DNA from: Fibrobacter sp. UWR3
GTDB lineage: Bacteria; Fibrobacterota; Fibrobacteria; Fibrobacterales; Fibrobacteraceae
Reading direction: 5' to 3'
NCBI RefSeq assembly: GCF_900143055.1
Contig: NZ_FRCW01000008.1
Span: forward strand, 124,001 to 188,000
DNA length: 64,000 bases
Below are positions 53,751 through 62,053 of this stretch, piece by piece (within the stretch, counting starts at the first letter, position 1; each line of letters opens with the position of its first letter). The notes beneath the pieces were generated by a model, which saw only the letters and a program-made list of their open reading frames with translations, did no database searches and was not told the DNA's origin. A program made the translations under genes and the position numbers.

Positions 53751-56492
53751 TTACTTGATCGTAATGCGGGCGGACTTGACTGCGCTGCCAGCCTGCACGC
53801 GGACGATATAGCTGCCAGCCGTCAGGTTCTCGAGAGAAACCGCGTGGGCACCAGCCTGCATGTTCTCGGAGACGCTCTTGACGGCGTGGCCGGTCATGTC
53901 GAACACCTGGACCTTCACGACGCCGGACTTCGCAATAGAGATATTGAGCGAAGAACCCTGAGCGGCAAGCTTGAGGCCCTGTGCAGAAGCGCGAGCGATG
54001 GACTTGATGCCGACAGTCGCATTCACGCACTTCAGGTCATCCACGTAGAGGAAGGGAATTGCCGGCTGCATGTCGAAGTTCTTGTAACCGACAACTTCCC
54101 AGGCAATCTTCTTCACTGAGGCAAAGTTCATGTCCTTGGGATCCTTTGTCCAGCTCGGCTGTTCAAGCTTTTCGAACGGAACAATCGCTTCCGTCCAAAC
54201 AGACGAGGAATCCATCTTGAGCTGGTGGTAGGCGTAGTCCGTCACGGAGCCGTCCTGCACCTTAATCACGTGCTGAGCACCCTTGTAACGGTAAGAAAGG
54301 GCGTTGCAGCCAGAAAGGTTGGCACCGAGCGAAGTATCGGCCATCAGGTTCAATCCGAGAGCCACAAACGGAGCTTCTTCGTAATCGGCCTGGTTCCACA
54401 CGATGCCCTGAAGGCCTACAAAGCCTGCAGTTCCGTTGGTCGGGTCAACTGTTGCGGAAAGGTTAACGACGTAGCCGGGGAGGGCCGGGTCATAAACGTT
54501 AGTAATGGAGGATTGTCCGCCCGGTTCCTTATCAGTGTAGGCATACCAGGTTCCAGTCGTTGCGGCAACTTCGTCACCATCTTCAACATCGTCGATAATG
54601 ACGAGTTCGGCAACCACGACAGAAGAGGATACCGGCGGAACATAGATGGAAGAAGAGCTGGCAGGAGCAATGCCACTGGAGCTAGACTTACCACCCTTGC
54701 TGGAACTGGACTTTGCAGAAGAAGAGGAAGATGTCGGATTGTCATTACCACCGTTATTGTCGGAGATAGCCGTGACGCTCACGCCGTTGCAGCGCACGTC
54801 ATCGACATAGAGGTAGTTGTACTTCGGCTGGTTCGCTTCATCAGGAACATCGAGAGCGCCCTTGACTTCCCAGGCGAAGCGCTGCACCTTGTTCATGCCC
54901 TTGTCCAGGCTGAAGTGCTGAGCGTCATCGCCCCAGCTTTCCTGAGTGAACTGGTCCCAAGTGAGTTCGACTTCCTTCCATTCCGCAGAACCGTCCTTGT
55001 TCACGTGGTGGAAGTTCCAGTTCCTTACAAGGGAAGTTTCAACGCGGAAGTTGTGGCTTGCACCCTTAAACTTGTAGCTAATGGACTTGCAGGCAGAAAG
55101 GTCAATTTCTGTCGTATCGCGCTTGAGGTTCAGGCCAATTGCAACATAGGGGGCGTACTTGTACTGACCCTGAGAAAGCTTGATTCCTTCGATGCCGACC
55201 ATGTACTTGGAGGTATTCTTGCCGCCGCTAGACGGCATCAACACATCGTAGACCTGCTTGCCGAAGTCATTTTCCCACTTGCCATTGGTAATGCTCGTCT
55301 TGCCGCGTCCGTCCGTGTCATCGTCGGAATCGGCGAATGCGGACCACCATCCACCCGTGTAGGCAAAGCGGTCACCGTCTTCGAGGTCGTCAATGATATC
55401 GGTCTTGGCTCCGTTTGCAACACCGGTCGAAAAACCGCTGCTTTCGCTGCCGTTACCATTCTGGAGACCGCAATCCTTGTAACCATTCGCACCGTTCATC
55501 CAGCCCTTGACCATGTTGCCGGAATTCGTAAAGGTAAGGCCGTTGTCGATTGCAAGGTTCTGGAATGCAGCGGACTGTTCCTTGATGGCGGAAGCAGACC
55601 AGTTCGCCCAAGAAACATTGTTCTGGTTCATCCAGTTAATCCATGCCTGGCTCGCACTCTGGTTCGGAGAGCCGTTACCGTCGGCGCTGACCGTACCCCA
55701 TTCCGTAGCGAACACGGGAACGCCATTAGACATAGCCTGAGCGGCACGGTCATTGTAGCCGCCGTTATCCGTCTGGTGCGTTGCTGCATAGAAGTGGAGC
55801 GTGCAACCGAAGTTTTTCTTGCTATCCTGAATGCCTGCCGTAGCGCACTGTTCCGGATGGCTGGACCATTCCGGGCTACCCACGAGCACGAGGTTATCGG
55901 AGTACTTACGGATAGCGGCAATCACGGTGTTCGCGTGAGAAGCGACTGTACCCATGTCGGCACCAACAGGTTCGTTCCACACTTCGAAAATCACGTTGTT
56001 GTAGGAACCATATTCCTTAGCGGCATATTCGAAAAACTTGGCGGCTTCGCTGGTATTGCCATTAGCACTTTCGATGTGCCAGTCGATAATCACGTAGATG
56101 TCGTTGTCGATGGCTGCGTTTACCACGTTCTTGAGGTAGCCCTTTTGCAAGATGGCTCCCTGTTCACTGCTCAGGTATCCGCGACCCTGGTCCTCGAATT
56201 TTTCCTTGGTGACGCCCATTGCAAAGCGGATGACTTCGATGTTCATCTGCTTCACCATCGCGTTGACGGCCTTTTCAGAATAGAACACCGTGGAACTATC
56301 GGCACCCGAGCTCCAGAAAAGGCTCATGCCCTTCACCTGCACGGCAGAATTCTGGTATTGCGGGCAAGTGCCGGAGAGCTTACCGCCGTTAGCCTTGAGT
56401 TCACCGTACGTGCTGACGGGGCCAACACGGCTTGCACTGATGGCCATGGCAGATACTGCAGCCATGCCGAGAATTGCAAGAATCTTTTTCAT
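53751..56492 (-). CDS. Secreted GH5 cellulase with two CBM11-like modules and type IX-like C-terminal tail
   Basis: A 913-residue secreted endoglucanase. Signal peptide 1-18. The GH5 barrel covers about 25-340 with acid/base Glu174 (FEVWNEPV), nucleophile Glu264 (FATEWGT) and IYVIIDWHIE. Module 1 (about 365-595, starting IIDDLEDGDRFAY) and module 2 (about 660-825, starting IIDDVEDGDEVAA) resemble CBM11-type beta-sandwich domains. A poly-Ser linker separates them. The last 80 residues (FDMTGHAVKSV, GSYIVRVQAGSAVKSARITIK) resemble type IX secretion sorting tails. AGAGGA precedes ATG 56492. It would degrade cellulose or beta-glucans at the cell surface. Confidence 0.92.
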   Translation of the reverse strand: MKKILAILGMAAVSAMAISASRVGPVSTYGELKANGGKLSGTCPQYQNSAVQVKGMSLFWSSGADSSTVFYSEKAVNAMVKQMNIEVIRFAMGVTKEKFEDQGRGYLSSEQGAILQKGYLKNVVNAAIDNDIYVIIDWHIESANGNTSEAAKFFEYAAKEYGSYNNVIFEVWNEPVGADMGTVASHANTVIAAIRKYSDNLVLVGSPEWSSHPEQCATAGIQDSKKNFGCTLHFYAATHQTDNGGYNDRAAQAMSNGVPVFATEWGTVSADGNGSPNQSASQAWINWMNQNNVSWANWSASAIKEQSAAFQNLAIDNGLTFTNSGNMVKGWMNGANGYKDCGLQNGNGSESSGFSTGVANGAKTDIIDDLEDGDRFAYTGGWWSAFADSDDDTDGRGKTSITNGKWENDFGKQVYDVLMPSSGGKNTSKYMVGIEGIKLSQGQYKYAPYVAIGLNLKRDTTEIDLSACKSISYKFKGASHNFRVETSLVRNWNFHHVNKDGSAEWKEVELTWDQFTQESWGDDAQHFSLDKGMNKVQRFAWEVKGALDVPDEANQPKYNYLYVDDVRCNGVSVTAISDNNGGNDNPTSSSSSAKSSSSKGGKSSSSGIAPASSSSIYVPPVSSSVVVAELVIIDDVEDGDEVAATTGTWYAYTDKEPGGQSSITNVYDPALPGYVVNLSATVDPTNGTAGFVGLQGIVWNQADYEEAPFVALGLNLMADTSLGANLSGCNALSYRYKGAQHVIKVQDGSVTDYAYHQLKMDSSSVWTEAIVPFEKLEQPSWTKDPKDMNFASVKKIAWEVVGYKNFDMQPAIPFLYVDDLKCVNATVGIKSIARASAQGLKLAAQGSSLNISIAKSGVVKVQVFDMTGHAVKSVSENMQAGAHAVSLENLTAGSYIVRVQAGSAVKSARITIK

Positions 56493-56633
56493 TTGACATC
56501 CTCTGTTTTTTTGGTTTACACCATCCCGGCCTAAAAATAACTTTATATGGTAAAAATGCATGTAATATTTGTAAAACACGCAAAAAACGCGGTTTTTGAC
56601 CGCTTTGGATAATATTATTTTACACGATTTAGG

Positions 56634-57455
56634 CTAGAAAAGGCTTGCAGGAGGATTGTTGTCGTCGAGGCCGGGGAGGTTCGGGTTCGGCTGGATGTTG
56701 TCGAGCGGGTCCTCGGGTTCCACAATCAGGTTGTAGTACACGTTGTTCTTGAGTTCGTCCTCGATGTAGAACAGCGTGCCACCCATTGCAGAACCGCAGC
56801 CCGCACACGCCCCCTGGTAACGAATCTTGAGGCGGTTGTCTTCCGTGAGGTCGAGTATTTCCACGTCTCCGCCGTCGCCCTGCAGCATGCCGCGCACGGA
56901 CTGGTGGAGCCAGGCCTCGATCTTCTCGATTTTCTCGTGCTTCGCGAGCGCATTCCATTCGGCGTCGGCTTCGGCGCGGCCTTCGGCGGTCTGCGTGCGG
57001 TACTTGATACGCTCCATCTTCTCGCGCACCAAGATGGCGGTCGCCTTCTTTTCGGGGTAGGCTTCCAGGACCTTCTTGATAAGCGTGTTCATCTGGCCAA
57101 TCTCGGGCGCATTTGCCGGAATGGCGGGGGAGTCGGGGTTATCGCGGAGTTCTTGTTCCAGGCTCTCGGCGGTAATCGCGCACGCTTCCTCGATAGTCAC
57201 CATCTGGATTTTCTTGCAGAATGTATCGGCGAGGGCGGTAAATATGGGGCCGCCGTATGTGAAGAAGCGCGTTTCCAGAATCTTGTCGCATTCGGGGTCA
57301 ACCATCAGGTAGACCTTCAGGCTCGATTCCTTCGCGTCAACAAGGGCAAGCCCCTTCTCGTCGGCTTCAATCTGGAAAATTGCCCCGCGGTACTTGGGGG
57401 CCTTTGCAATCTCTTGAACCTTGCTGGAGAGGTTCGCGCACAATTCTTCACTCAT
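56634..57455 (-). CDS. NifU-like Fe-S protein with degenerate scaffold domain
   Basis: A 273-residue two-part protein. The C-terminal NifU domain (about 175-245) keeps the Fe-S ligands in GACAGCGSAMGG and the VRGMLQGDGGDVEI start. The N-terminal part (about 1-110) has an IscU-like layout (DPECDKILETRFFTYGGPIFTALADTF) but lacks the usual FGCG and the other two conserved Cys-type ligands, so it probably cannot assemble a cluster alone. The Pro/Asn-rich tail is unusual. The gene starts 7 nt after a TACATTTG box. Likely role: Fe-S carrier. Confidence 0.83.
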   Translation of the reverse strand: MSEELCANLSSKVQEIAKAPKYRGAIFQIEADEKGLALVDAKESSLKVYLMVDPECDKILETRFFTYGGPIFTALADTFCKKIQMVTIEEACAITAESLEQELRDNPDSPAIPANAPEIGQMNTLIKKVLEAYPEKKATAILVREKMERIKYRTQTAEGRAEADAEWNALAKHEKIEKIEAWLHQSVRGMLQGDGGDVEILDLTEDNRLKIRYQGACAGCGSAMGGTLFYIEDELKNNVYYNLIVEPEDPLDNIQPNPNLPGLDDNNPPASLF

Positions 57456-57462
57456 AGCGTGG

Positions 57463-57470
57463 CAAATGTA
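57463..57470 (-). promoter_or_regulatory. TACATTTG box before the NifU-like gene
   Basis: Perfect TA-N2-TTTG on the minus strand, then CCACGCT and ATG 57455. Confidence 0.5.
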
Positions 57471-57491
57471 GAAAAAATGAGGTTTGTAAAA

Positions 57492-59831
57492 TTACTGCAC
57501 ATCGACGGAAACCTTGTACATCGCCTTCCCGCGATGGCTCGAAAGCTGGTTCGCCGGGGCAGTAATCACCTTGATGTTCTTCTTGGTCACGCCGCTCTGC
57601 TGCGAGAGGACCTTCAGCAAGTCCTGGTTCCTGCCCTCGGCGAGGGTGGAAAGTTCCTTGCGGAGCGCCTTCGCGTCGAGCTTGTCGCCGTTTTCCTTCA
57701 CGTAGGCAACAAAGCCCTCGTCGCTGTCGCTCATTTCGGCAATGGCCCGCTCGTCGAGTTCGGTCAGTTTTTCCTTGCCGTGCGTCTTCTTGTAGTATTC
57801 CGTCTTGAGCTTTACGGTGCGGTAGGCTTCCGTAGTCTTGCGCACGTTGTAGAGTTGCGTGAACACGAGCTTCAGGTTCTTGTCCTTCGAGAGCGCTTCC
57901 GTCATCTTGGACGCCTTCGCGTACTGCTCGCTCGTGAATGTCTTGGCCGTCGCGTCGATGATGATTTCGTCGTTCTTGCCGAGGTCAAGCCCGATGGCTC
58001 CTGCGCCGGTAGAGGCGAGGTTACCCACAATCTTGAGCGGGGAGAGGGCCACCTTGATAAGCAGGTTCATCACCGTCTTCCAGATAATCTTGCCCACGGA
58101 GAACTGCGGGTCCTTCAGGTTGCCGTGTACCGGAATATCGAACTGAATCTTGTCGTCCTTGTCCTTCAAGATGTACAGGCCCACCTTCATGGGCACCATA
58201 AATTCCGGGTTCGAATTCGGGTCCTTGTCCGCGACATCGATGTTGTATATGTCGATGGTGTTCTTGCTGTCGAGTTCAAAATTCTTTATCTTGTTCTCGC
58301 TCGCAAAGGCAAGCGTGCCGGCGCTAAGCGGGTATCCCGTGTAATGGTGGCTGTAGTTGCTGAAGTGCTTCAGGGCGAGGTTCTTCACGCTCACATAGGC
58401 ATCCATCGTGCCGATATTGCTGAGCGCTCCCTTGTATTTCACGTTCAGGCTTCCGCCGTCGGGGAATGCCGCCTTCACGTTGATGGAACAGGGTGTATCG
58501 TAGTTGATGTTCGAGCCGAGCACCGTAATTCCGCTCACCGTGTAGTTAAACGGCCTGGTGATGGAATGGTCGGTCGCGCTCACCTTCGTGTTCTGCAAAA
58601 GAAGTTTGTTGATCTTTGCCTTGAGCGGCTTGGACTTTTCGGCAGGCGCAGGCTCTTCCTTCACTTCGGTGGCGGTAGAATCGGGTGCATCGCCAAGCAC
58701 CAGTTGCTGGTCGGCAGCAAGCTGCGCGCTATCCGGCTCATCGGCGGAACCCTTCTTCAACAACACGTCGATATTCGTCTTACCGTTCTTGTACAGGTCA
58801 ATGTGCGCAAAGGCTCCGTCTACCACCACAGAATCCACCACGTAGTTGTTCTCGTTGATGTTCGCCTTGCCAATACCCACGCCCACGTGGTTCACACCGA
58901 GCGTACGCCCGCTCGTTTCGGTAAGCACGACGCTATCGAGCGATACGGTGCCCTTGATATCCGAAGAGAGAATGTCGTTCAGGTTGCCCGCCATGTTCAC
59001 GGCCACAGAGAGCGTGCCTGTAAAGTCCTTGTAGTTGATAAAGTCGTTCAGGTACGGCTTTCCGCAGGCGAGCGCGAAGTCCTTGAGGTTCACGTCAAGC
59101 TTAAAGTCGTTTGTCGCCGCGTTCGCTTCCACCTTCACATTCAGGTCACCACCGTCGGCAAACTTGAGGCTTAAACCCACGTCGGTCTGCTTGTTGCTCA
59201 GGTACACCGCAGGGATATTGAGCGAAAAGTCCTGCAGATGAATCTTGGAACCGACCTTCGTATCCTGGTAAATGATGTTGCCCTTCTCGAACACGATGTT
59301 CTTTACGGAAATGTTGAAGGGGAGGCCTTCCGCAATCTCGGCCGCATTCACCATGCCCGCAGAATCCACGCTTGCCGTATCGGCCTTCGCAGTAGCGGAA
59401 TCGGCCGCAGCCACGCCAGCAGCGGAATCGAGCGCCGTAGAATCGCCCTTCGCAAGGAACTCAATGATGTCGGTAAAATTGAAGCGGTCCTCGTGCTGGA
59501 GCACTCGCGCGTACAGGCCCTTCAGGTAGATTTCGCTCACCGAGGCCGTACCCGTAAGCATATCGAACGGGTCCACATTCACGCGGAACTTCTCGAATGC
59601 GACAAACGGCGTCTCGCCATCCTTCTCGAACACAGCAAGGCTGTCGATGCTCAGCGTAAACGAGAACGGATCGAGCGAGATGCTCTCGATAGCGACCTTG
59701 CGCCCGATGAGGTCCTCGGAGTTGTTGACGATATAGCCCCTTACAATTCCAGGAGCGAACTTGAGCGCGGCAATCACGAGAATGAGTAGAGCCGCAATTA
59801 CGATGCCTGTTATCTTGAGTGCCTTTTTCAT
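57492..59831 (-). CDS. DUF748/AsmA-family envelope protein
   Basis: A 779-residue protein: one N-terminal membrane helix (about 4-28), then a long repetitive beta-rich periplasmic body with alternating hydrophobic strands (VNVDPFDMLTGTASVSEIYLKGLYARV, ISVKNIVFEKGNIIYQD) and Ala/Asp-rich linkers. The C-terminal third has the DUF748 region (PEFMVPMKVGLYILKDKDDKIQFDIPVHGNLKDPQFSVGKIIWKTVMNLL). AsmA-like proteins bridge the membranes and are thought to move phospholipids. TAAATTGG lies 5 nt before ATG 59831. Confidence 0.88.
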   Translation of the reverse strand: MKKALKITGIVIAALLILVIAALKFAPGIVRGYIVNNSEDLIGRKVAIESISLDPFSFTLSIDSLAVFEKDGETPFVAFEKFRVNVDPFDMLTGTASVSEIYLKGLYARVLQHEDRFNFTDIIEFLAKGDSTALDSAAGVAAADSATAKADTASVDSAGMVNAAEIAEGLPFNISVKNIVFEKGNIIYQDTKVGSKIHLQDFSLNIPAVYLSNKQTDVGLSLKFADGGDLNVKVEANAATNDFKLDVNLKDFALACGKPYLNDFINYKDFTGTLSVAVNMAGNLNDILSSDIKGTVSLDSVVLTETSGRTLGVNHVGVGIGKANINENNYVVDSVVVDGAFAHIDLYKNGKTNIDVLLKKGSADEPDSAQLAADQQLVLGDAPDSTATEVKEEPAPAEKSKPLKAKINKLLLQNTKVSATDHSITRPFNYTVSGITVLGSNINYDTPCSINVKAAFPDGGSLNVKYKGALSNIGTMDAYVSVKNLALKHFSNYSHHYTGYPLSAGTLAFASENKIKNFELDSKNTIDIYNIDVADKDPNSNPEFMVPMKVGLYILKDKDDKIQFDIPVHGNLKDPQFSVGKIIWKTVMNLLIKVALSPLKIVGNLASTGAGAIGLDLGKNDEIIIDATAKTFTSEQYAKASKMTEALSKDKNLKLVFTQLYNVRKTTEAYRTVKLKTEYYKKTHGKEKLTELDERAIAEMSDSDEGFVAYVKENGDKLDAKALRKELSTLAEGRNQDLLKVLSQQSGVTKKNIKVITAPANQLSSHRGKAMYKVSVDVQ

Positions 59832-59836
59832 AATAA

Positions 59837-59844
59837 CCAATTTA
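59837..59844 (-). promoter_or_regulatory. TAAATTGG box, 5 nt before the DUF748 gene
   Basis: One base off TA-N2-TTTG, followed by TTATT and ATG 59831. Confidence 0.35.
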
Positions 59845-59850
59845 ACAAAG

Positions 59851-60711
59851 TTATTTTAAGTTGTTCGTGTTTGCCTGGGAACTAGAAGTAGCCTGGGCGG
59901 AATCGCCCGCAGGGGCAGGTACCGCAACAGTGTCGCGGGGGAGTTCCTTTTCAGGTTTTTCCTCGCTCTTTTGCAGGTTAAAGAGGTCAATGACGGGTTC
60001 ATCCTTCTCCTCTTCGGCGATGGAACGAATTTTTGAGAAATACGTTGAATCGCTTTCCGACAAGGGATATGCACCGGCCAAGTCCAGATAAGAATGGGCC
60101 AGGGCAAACCATTCGCGCAGCCAGCTCTTGCGCGACTCGCGGTTGAAAATCCAGGCATCGGCGATATACTGCTGCTTGTAACCAATATCTGCGGTAACGT
60201 ACACGGGACTATCACCCGAAAGCGTCTCGAAAATGCGCTTCGCCCTGCGGGTGGCCGGAGCCGCCGTAACCAGAAGGACCGTATCCGCCTTGTGTTTCTT
60301 GAGCCAGGGAATAATCGTGCACGCCTCGCTCAGCGTGGAAGGGTCGTCGTGCCGGACAAGGAAAATTGTGGCGGGGTTGAACTTGCCGAGGCGCATGAAG
60401 TCTTCGGCGTAAAAGTCCACGTTGCTCTTGTCGCGGTAGACGCGCCGCCCGAGGATAAGCACGGAATCGACTTTCCCTTGAGCCTTCAGGTCTGCCACGT
60501 AGTCATTCCTTTCCATGTTCGCGGATTGCCCGTCAAGAATCACTGCCCAGGTGGCGTGTTCGAACTCGTCATTGACCACGAGCCACTTGCCGCTCTTTTC
60601 CACAACGACATAGATGGCGGCCAACAAGCAAAATACCACGACTATAATCGCACCCAGAACCTTGCGGCTCCTTTTGCGCGTATTCTTGTCCTGCATCAGA
60701 ATCTTAGTCAC
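59851..60711 (-). CDS. DUF218/SanA-like membrane-anchored protein
   Basis: A 286-residue protein with a basic N-terminus and one membrane helix (about 19-39), then a domain resembling the ElyC/SanA/YdcF (DUF218) family. It shows a first strand WAVILDGQ, SVLILGRRVYR, LSEACTIIPWLKKHKADTVLLVTAAPATRRAKRIFETL, and a disordered Glu/Pro/Ser tail. The match to DUF218 is partial and the canonical G-G-x-x motif is altered, so the assignment is tentative. GTG 60711 has AAAGGA seven bases upstream. It is 11 nt downstream of rimI on the same strand. Confidence 0.68.
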   Translation of the reverse strand: MTKILMQDKNTRKRSRKVLGAIIVVVFCLLAAIYVVVEKSGKWLVVNDEFEHATWAVILDGQSANMERNDYVADLKAQGKVDSVLILGRRVYRDKSNVDFYAEDFMRLGKFNPATIFLVRHDDPSTLSEACTIIPWLKKHKADTVLLVTAAPATRRAKRIFETLSGDSPVYVTADIGYKQQYIADAWIFNRESRKSWLREWFALAHSYLDLAGAYPLSESDSTYFSKIRSIAEEEKDEPVIDLFNLQKSEEKPEKELPRDTVAVPAPAGDSAQATSSSQANTNNLK

Positions 60712-60722
60712 GAGTACATCCT

Positions 60723-61211
60723 TTATTTTGATTTCTGATAAAGTATTGCGTTTTCACCGTCGGCATAGTACTTCTTGCGCTCTGCGTATGGCTCGAAACC
60801 ATGCTTCTCGTAGAAGCGGCGGGCTTTTGTATTGCCTTCGCGGACCTCGAGGAACATTTTATCGCCTTTTGCGAAATCGAGATGCGCAAGGCCCGCGTTC
60901 AATAGCGCCGTGCCGATTCCTGCGCGCTGGTGCGACGCGTTTGCGGCGATACTCAGAAGTTCGCTGTCCGGGCCCATCAGATGGAAGACGGCATAACCCA
61001 ATATATCCTTGCTGTCATTCTGGAGGGGCGAAGCCCCGATAGAATCACGGGGATCTTCGTTAAACTGCGCTTCCTCGTAAACGACGCACAGGGCATAGTT
61101 CGCCGTGATTTCTGCAATAAACTGCCGCTCGTTCCAGTCCTGGAAGGCAAGCGCCTTCTGGATTTGAAGGACCTGCGGCAAGTCATCTATTTTCATTTCG
61201 CGAACGGGCAT
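60723..61211 (-). CDS. rimI: Ribosomal protein S18-alanine N-acetyltransferase RimI
   Basis: A 162-residue GNAT acetyltransferase. Family marks are WNERQFIAEITANYALCVVYEE, GYAVFHLMG, LLSIAANASHQRAGIGTALL (acetyl-CoA loop Q-R-A-G-I-G) and FLEVREGNTKARRFYEKHGF. It follows tsaB by 26 nt, the standard bacterial gene pair, which supports RimI over other GNATs. ATG 61211 was chosen because GGAAGG stands seven bases before it. The longer frame overlaps tsaB. Confidence 0.9.
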   Translation of the reverse strand: MPVREMKIDDLPQVLQIQKALAFQDWNERQFIAEITANYALCVVYEEAQFNEDPRDSIGASPLQNDSKDILGYAVFHLMGPDSELLSIAANASHQRAGIGTALLNAGLAHLDFAKGDKMFLEVREGNTKARRFYEKHGFEPYAERKKYYADGENAILYQKSK

Positions 61212-61237
61212 CGGCAAACCTTCCGCAAGCCCGCGGG

Positions 61238-61975
61238 CTATGATTTCAACTTTTCGAAATAGGACGGCTGAATGTAGTTCGCTTCCTGAATGAGCGACGG
61301 CTTTACGGTACTGAACAGCGGGGCCCACATGTCGAGAGGCTTGCCCGTATCGGGCGAAACACTTGCGCCAATCTCTGCAAAGACGGCCTTGAGCGCTTCG
61401 TCTTCCTGTGCGGGGGCGTCCGCGACAATCGCCTTAACTTTCGCGTTCTTGATGCGTTCGATAACCTCGGGCGTCTCGATGAAGAATTCCTCGCCGTTCA
61501 GCCTCATGTACCAGAACCCGGTGCGAGCGCGGATAACGACCGCAGTCTCGGCGCATTCCTTGCCCGCGACAGTACCAGCAGGCTTATTGCCCGCGGCATC
61601 GGTACACGCAGGCTTATTGTCCGCGGCATCGTGCGCAAAACATGCGAGCGCCTGCAGGGTCGTGACCCCGTAGAGTTCGCGCTTCCCGCTGAAGCAAAGC
61701 CCCTGGCAGAATGCCACTCCGGTCCTGAGCCCGCTGAAAGAGCCGGGCCCGAGCGTCACCATCACGCGCTTCACGTCATCGAGAGTCGCGCCCACGCGCG
61801 TGAGCAGCGTGTCGAGCGATTCCCCGAGAATTTCCCCGCGGGCCTCCGTGTTCACGATTTCCTCGTAAACGCGAGCGCTTGCATCCGTAGTTCGCGCATT
61901 CATAGGCTGGCCGCTGGTCGCAACCGCCATCGAGATGCCCTTCCGGGAAGTATCTACGTATAAGTCAATAGTCAT
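61238..61975 (-). CDS. tsaB: tRNA threonylcarbamoyladenosine biosynthesis protein TsaB
   Basis: A 245-residue ASKHA-fold partner of TsaD in t6A modification. LYVDTSRKGISMAV, LLTRVGATLDDVKRVMVTLGPGSFSGLRTGV and AFCQGLCF are diagnostic. Two oddities: the start codon and the first four codons (MTID) are made from a 7-nt repeat array, and an inserted segment at about 120-145 (CAFAHDAADNKPA...AAGNKPAGT) is a 30-bp tandem duplication absent from typical TsaB. rimI follows. Confidence 0.93.
   Translation of the reverse strand: MTIDLYVDTSRKGISMAVATSGQPMNARTTDASARVYEEIVNTEARGEILGESLDTLLTRVGATLDDVKRVMVTLGPGSFSGLRTGVAFCQGLCFSGKRELYGVTTLQALACFAHDAADNKPACTDAAGNKPAGTVAGKECAETAVVIRARTGFWYMRLNGEEFFIETPEVIERIKNAKVKAIVADAPAQEDEALKAVFAEIGASVSPDTGKPLDMWAPLFSTVKPSLIQEANYIQPSYFEKLKS
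61584..61640. repeat. 30-bp tandem duplication inside tsaB
   Basis: The 25-nt block from GCAGGCTTATT to CGCGGCATCG appears twice with 30-nt period and one base change. It encodes DAADNKPA and DAAGNKPA on the minus strand. Confidence 0.75.
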
Positions 61976-61997
61976 TGGTCAATGGTCATTGGTTATT
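61963..61997. repeat. Heptanucleotide array containing the tsaB start codon
   Basis: AGTCAAT, AGTCATT, GGTCAAT, GGTCATT, GGTTATT in one phase. The tsaB ATG is the complement of CAT at 61973-61975, inside unit two. Confidence 0.85.
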
Positions 61998-62003
61998 AGA
62001 ATC

Positions 62004-62053
62004 GTCATCCTGAGGCCCTTCGACAAGCTCAGGGTAAACTCCGTCGAAGGATC
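62004..62053. repeat. GTCAT...GGATC palindromic element
   Basis: Starts GTCATCCTGAG, inner hairpin CCTGAG/CTCAGG (62009-62014 with 62028-62033), ends GAAGGATC directly before the ddl stop codon. Family members at 13427, 37044 and 45277. Confidence 0.75.

Noticed and set aside
54225-59174. 769-aa and 756-aa plus-strand frames opposite the cellulase, NifU-like and DUF748 genes
   Set aside because: Shadows of strongly codon-biased minus-strand genes. No start signals or recognisable domains.
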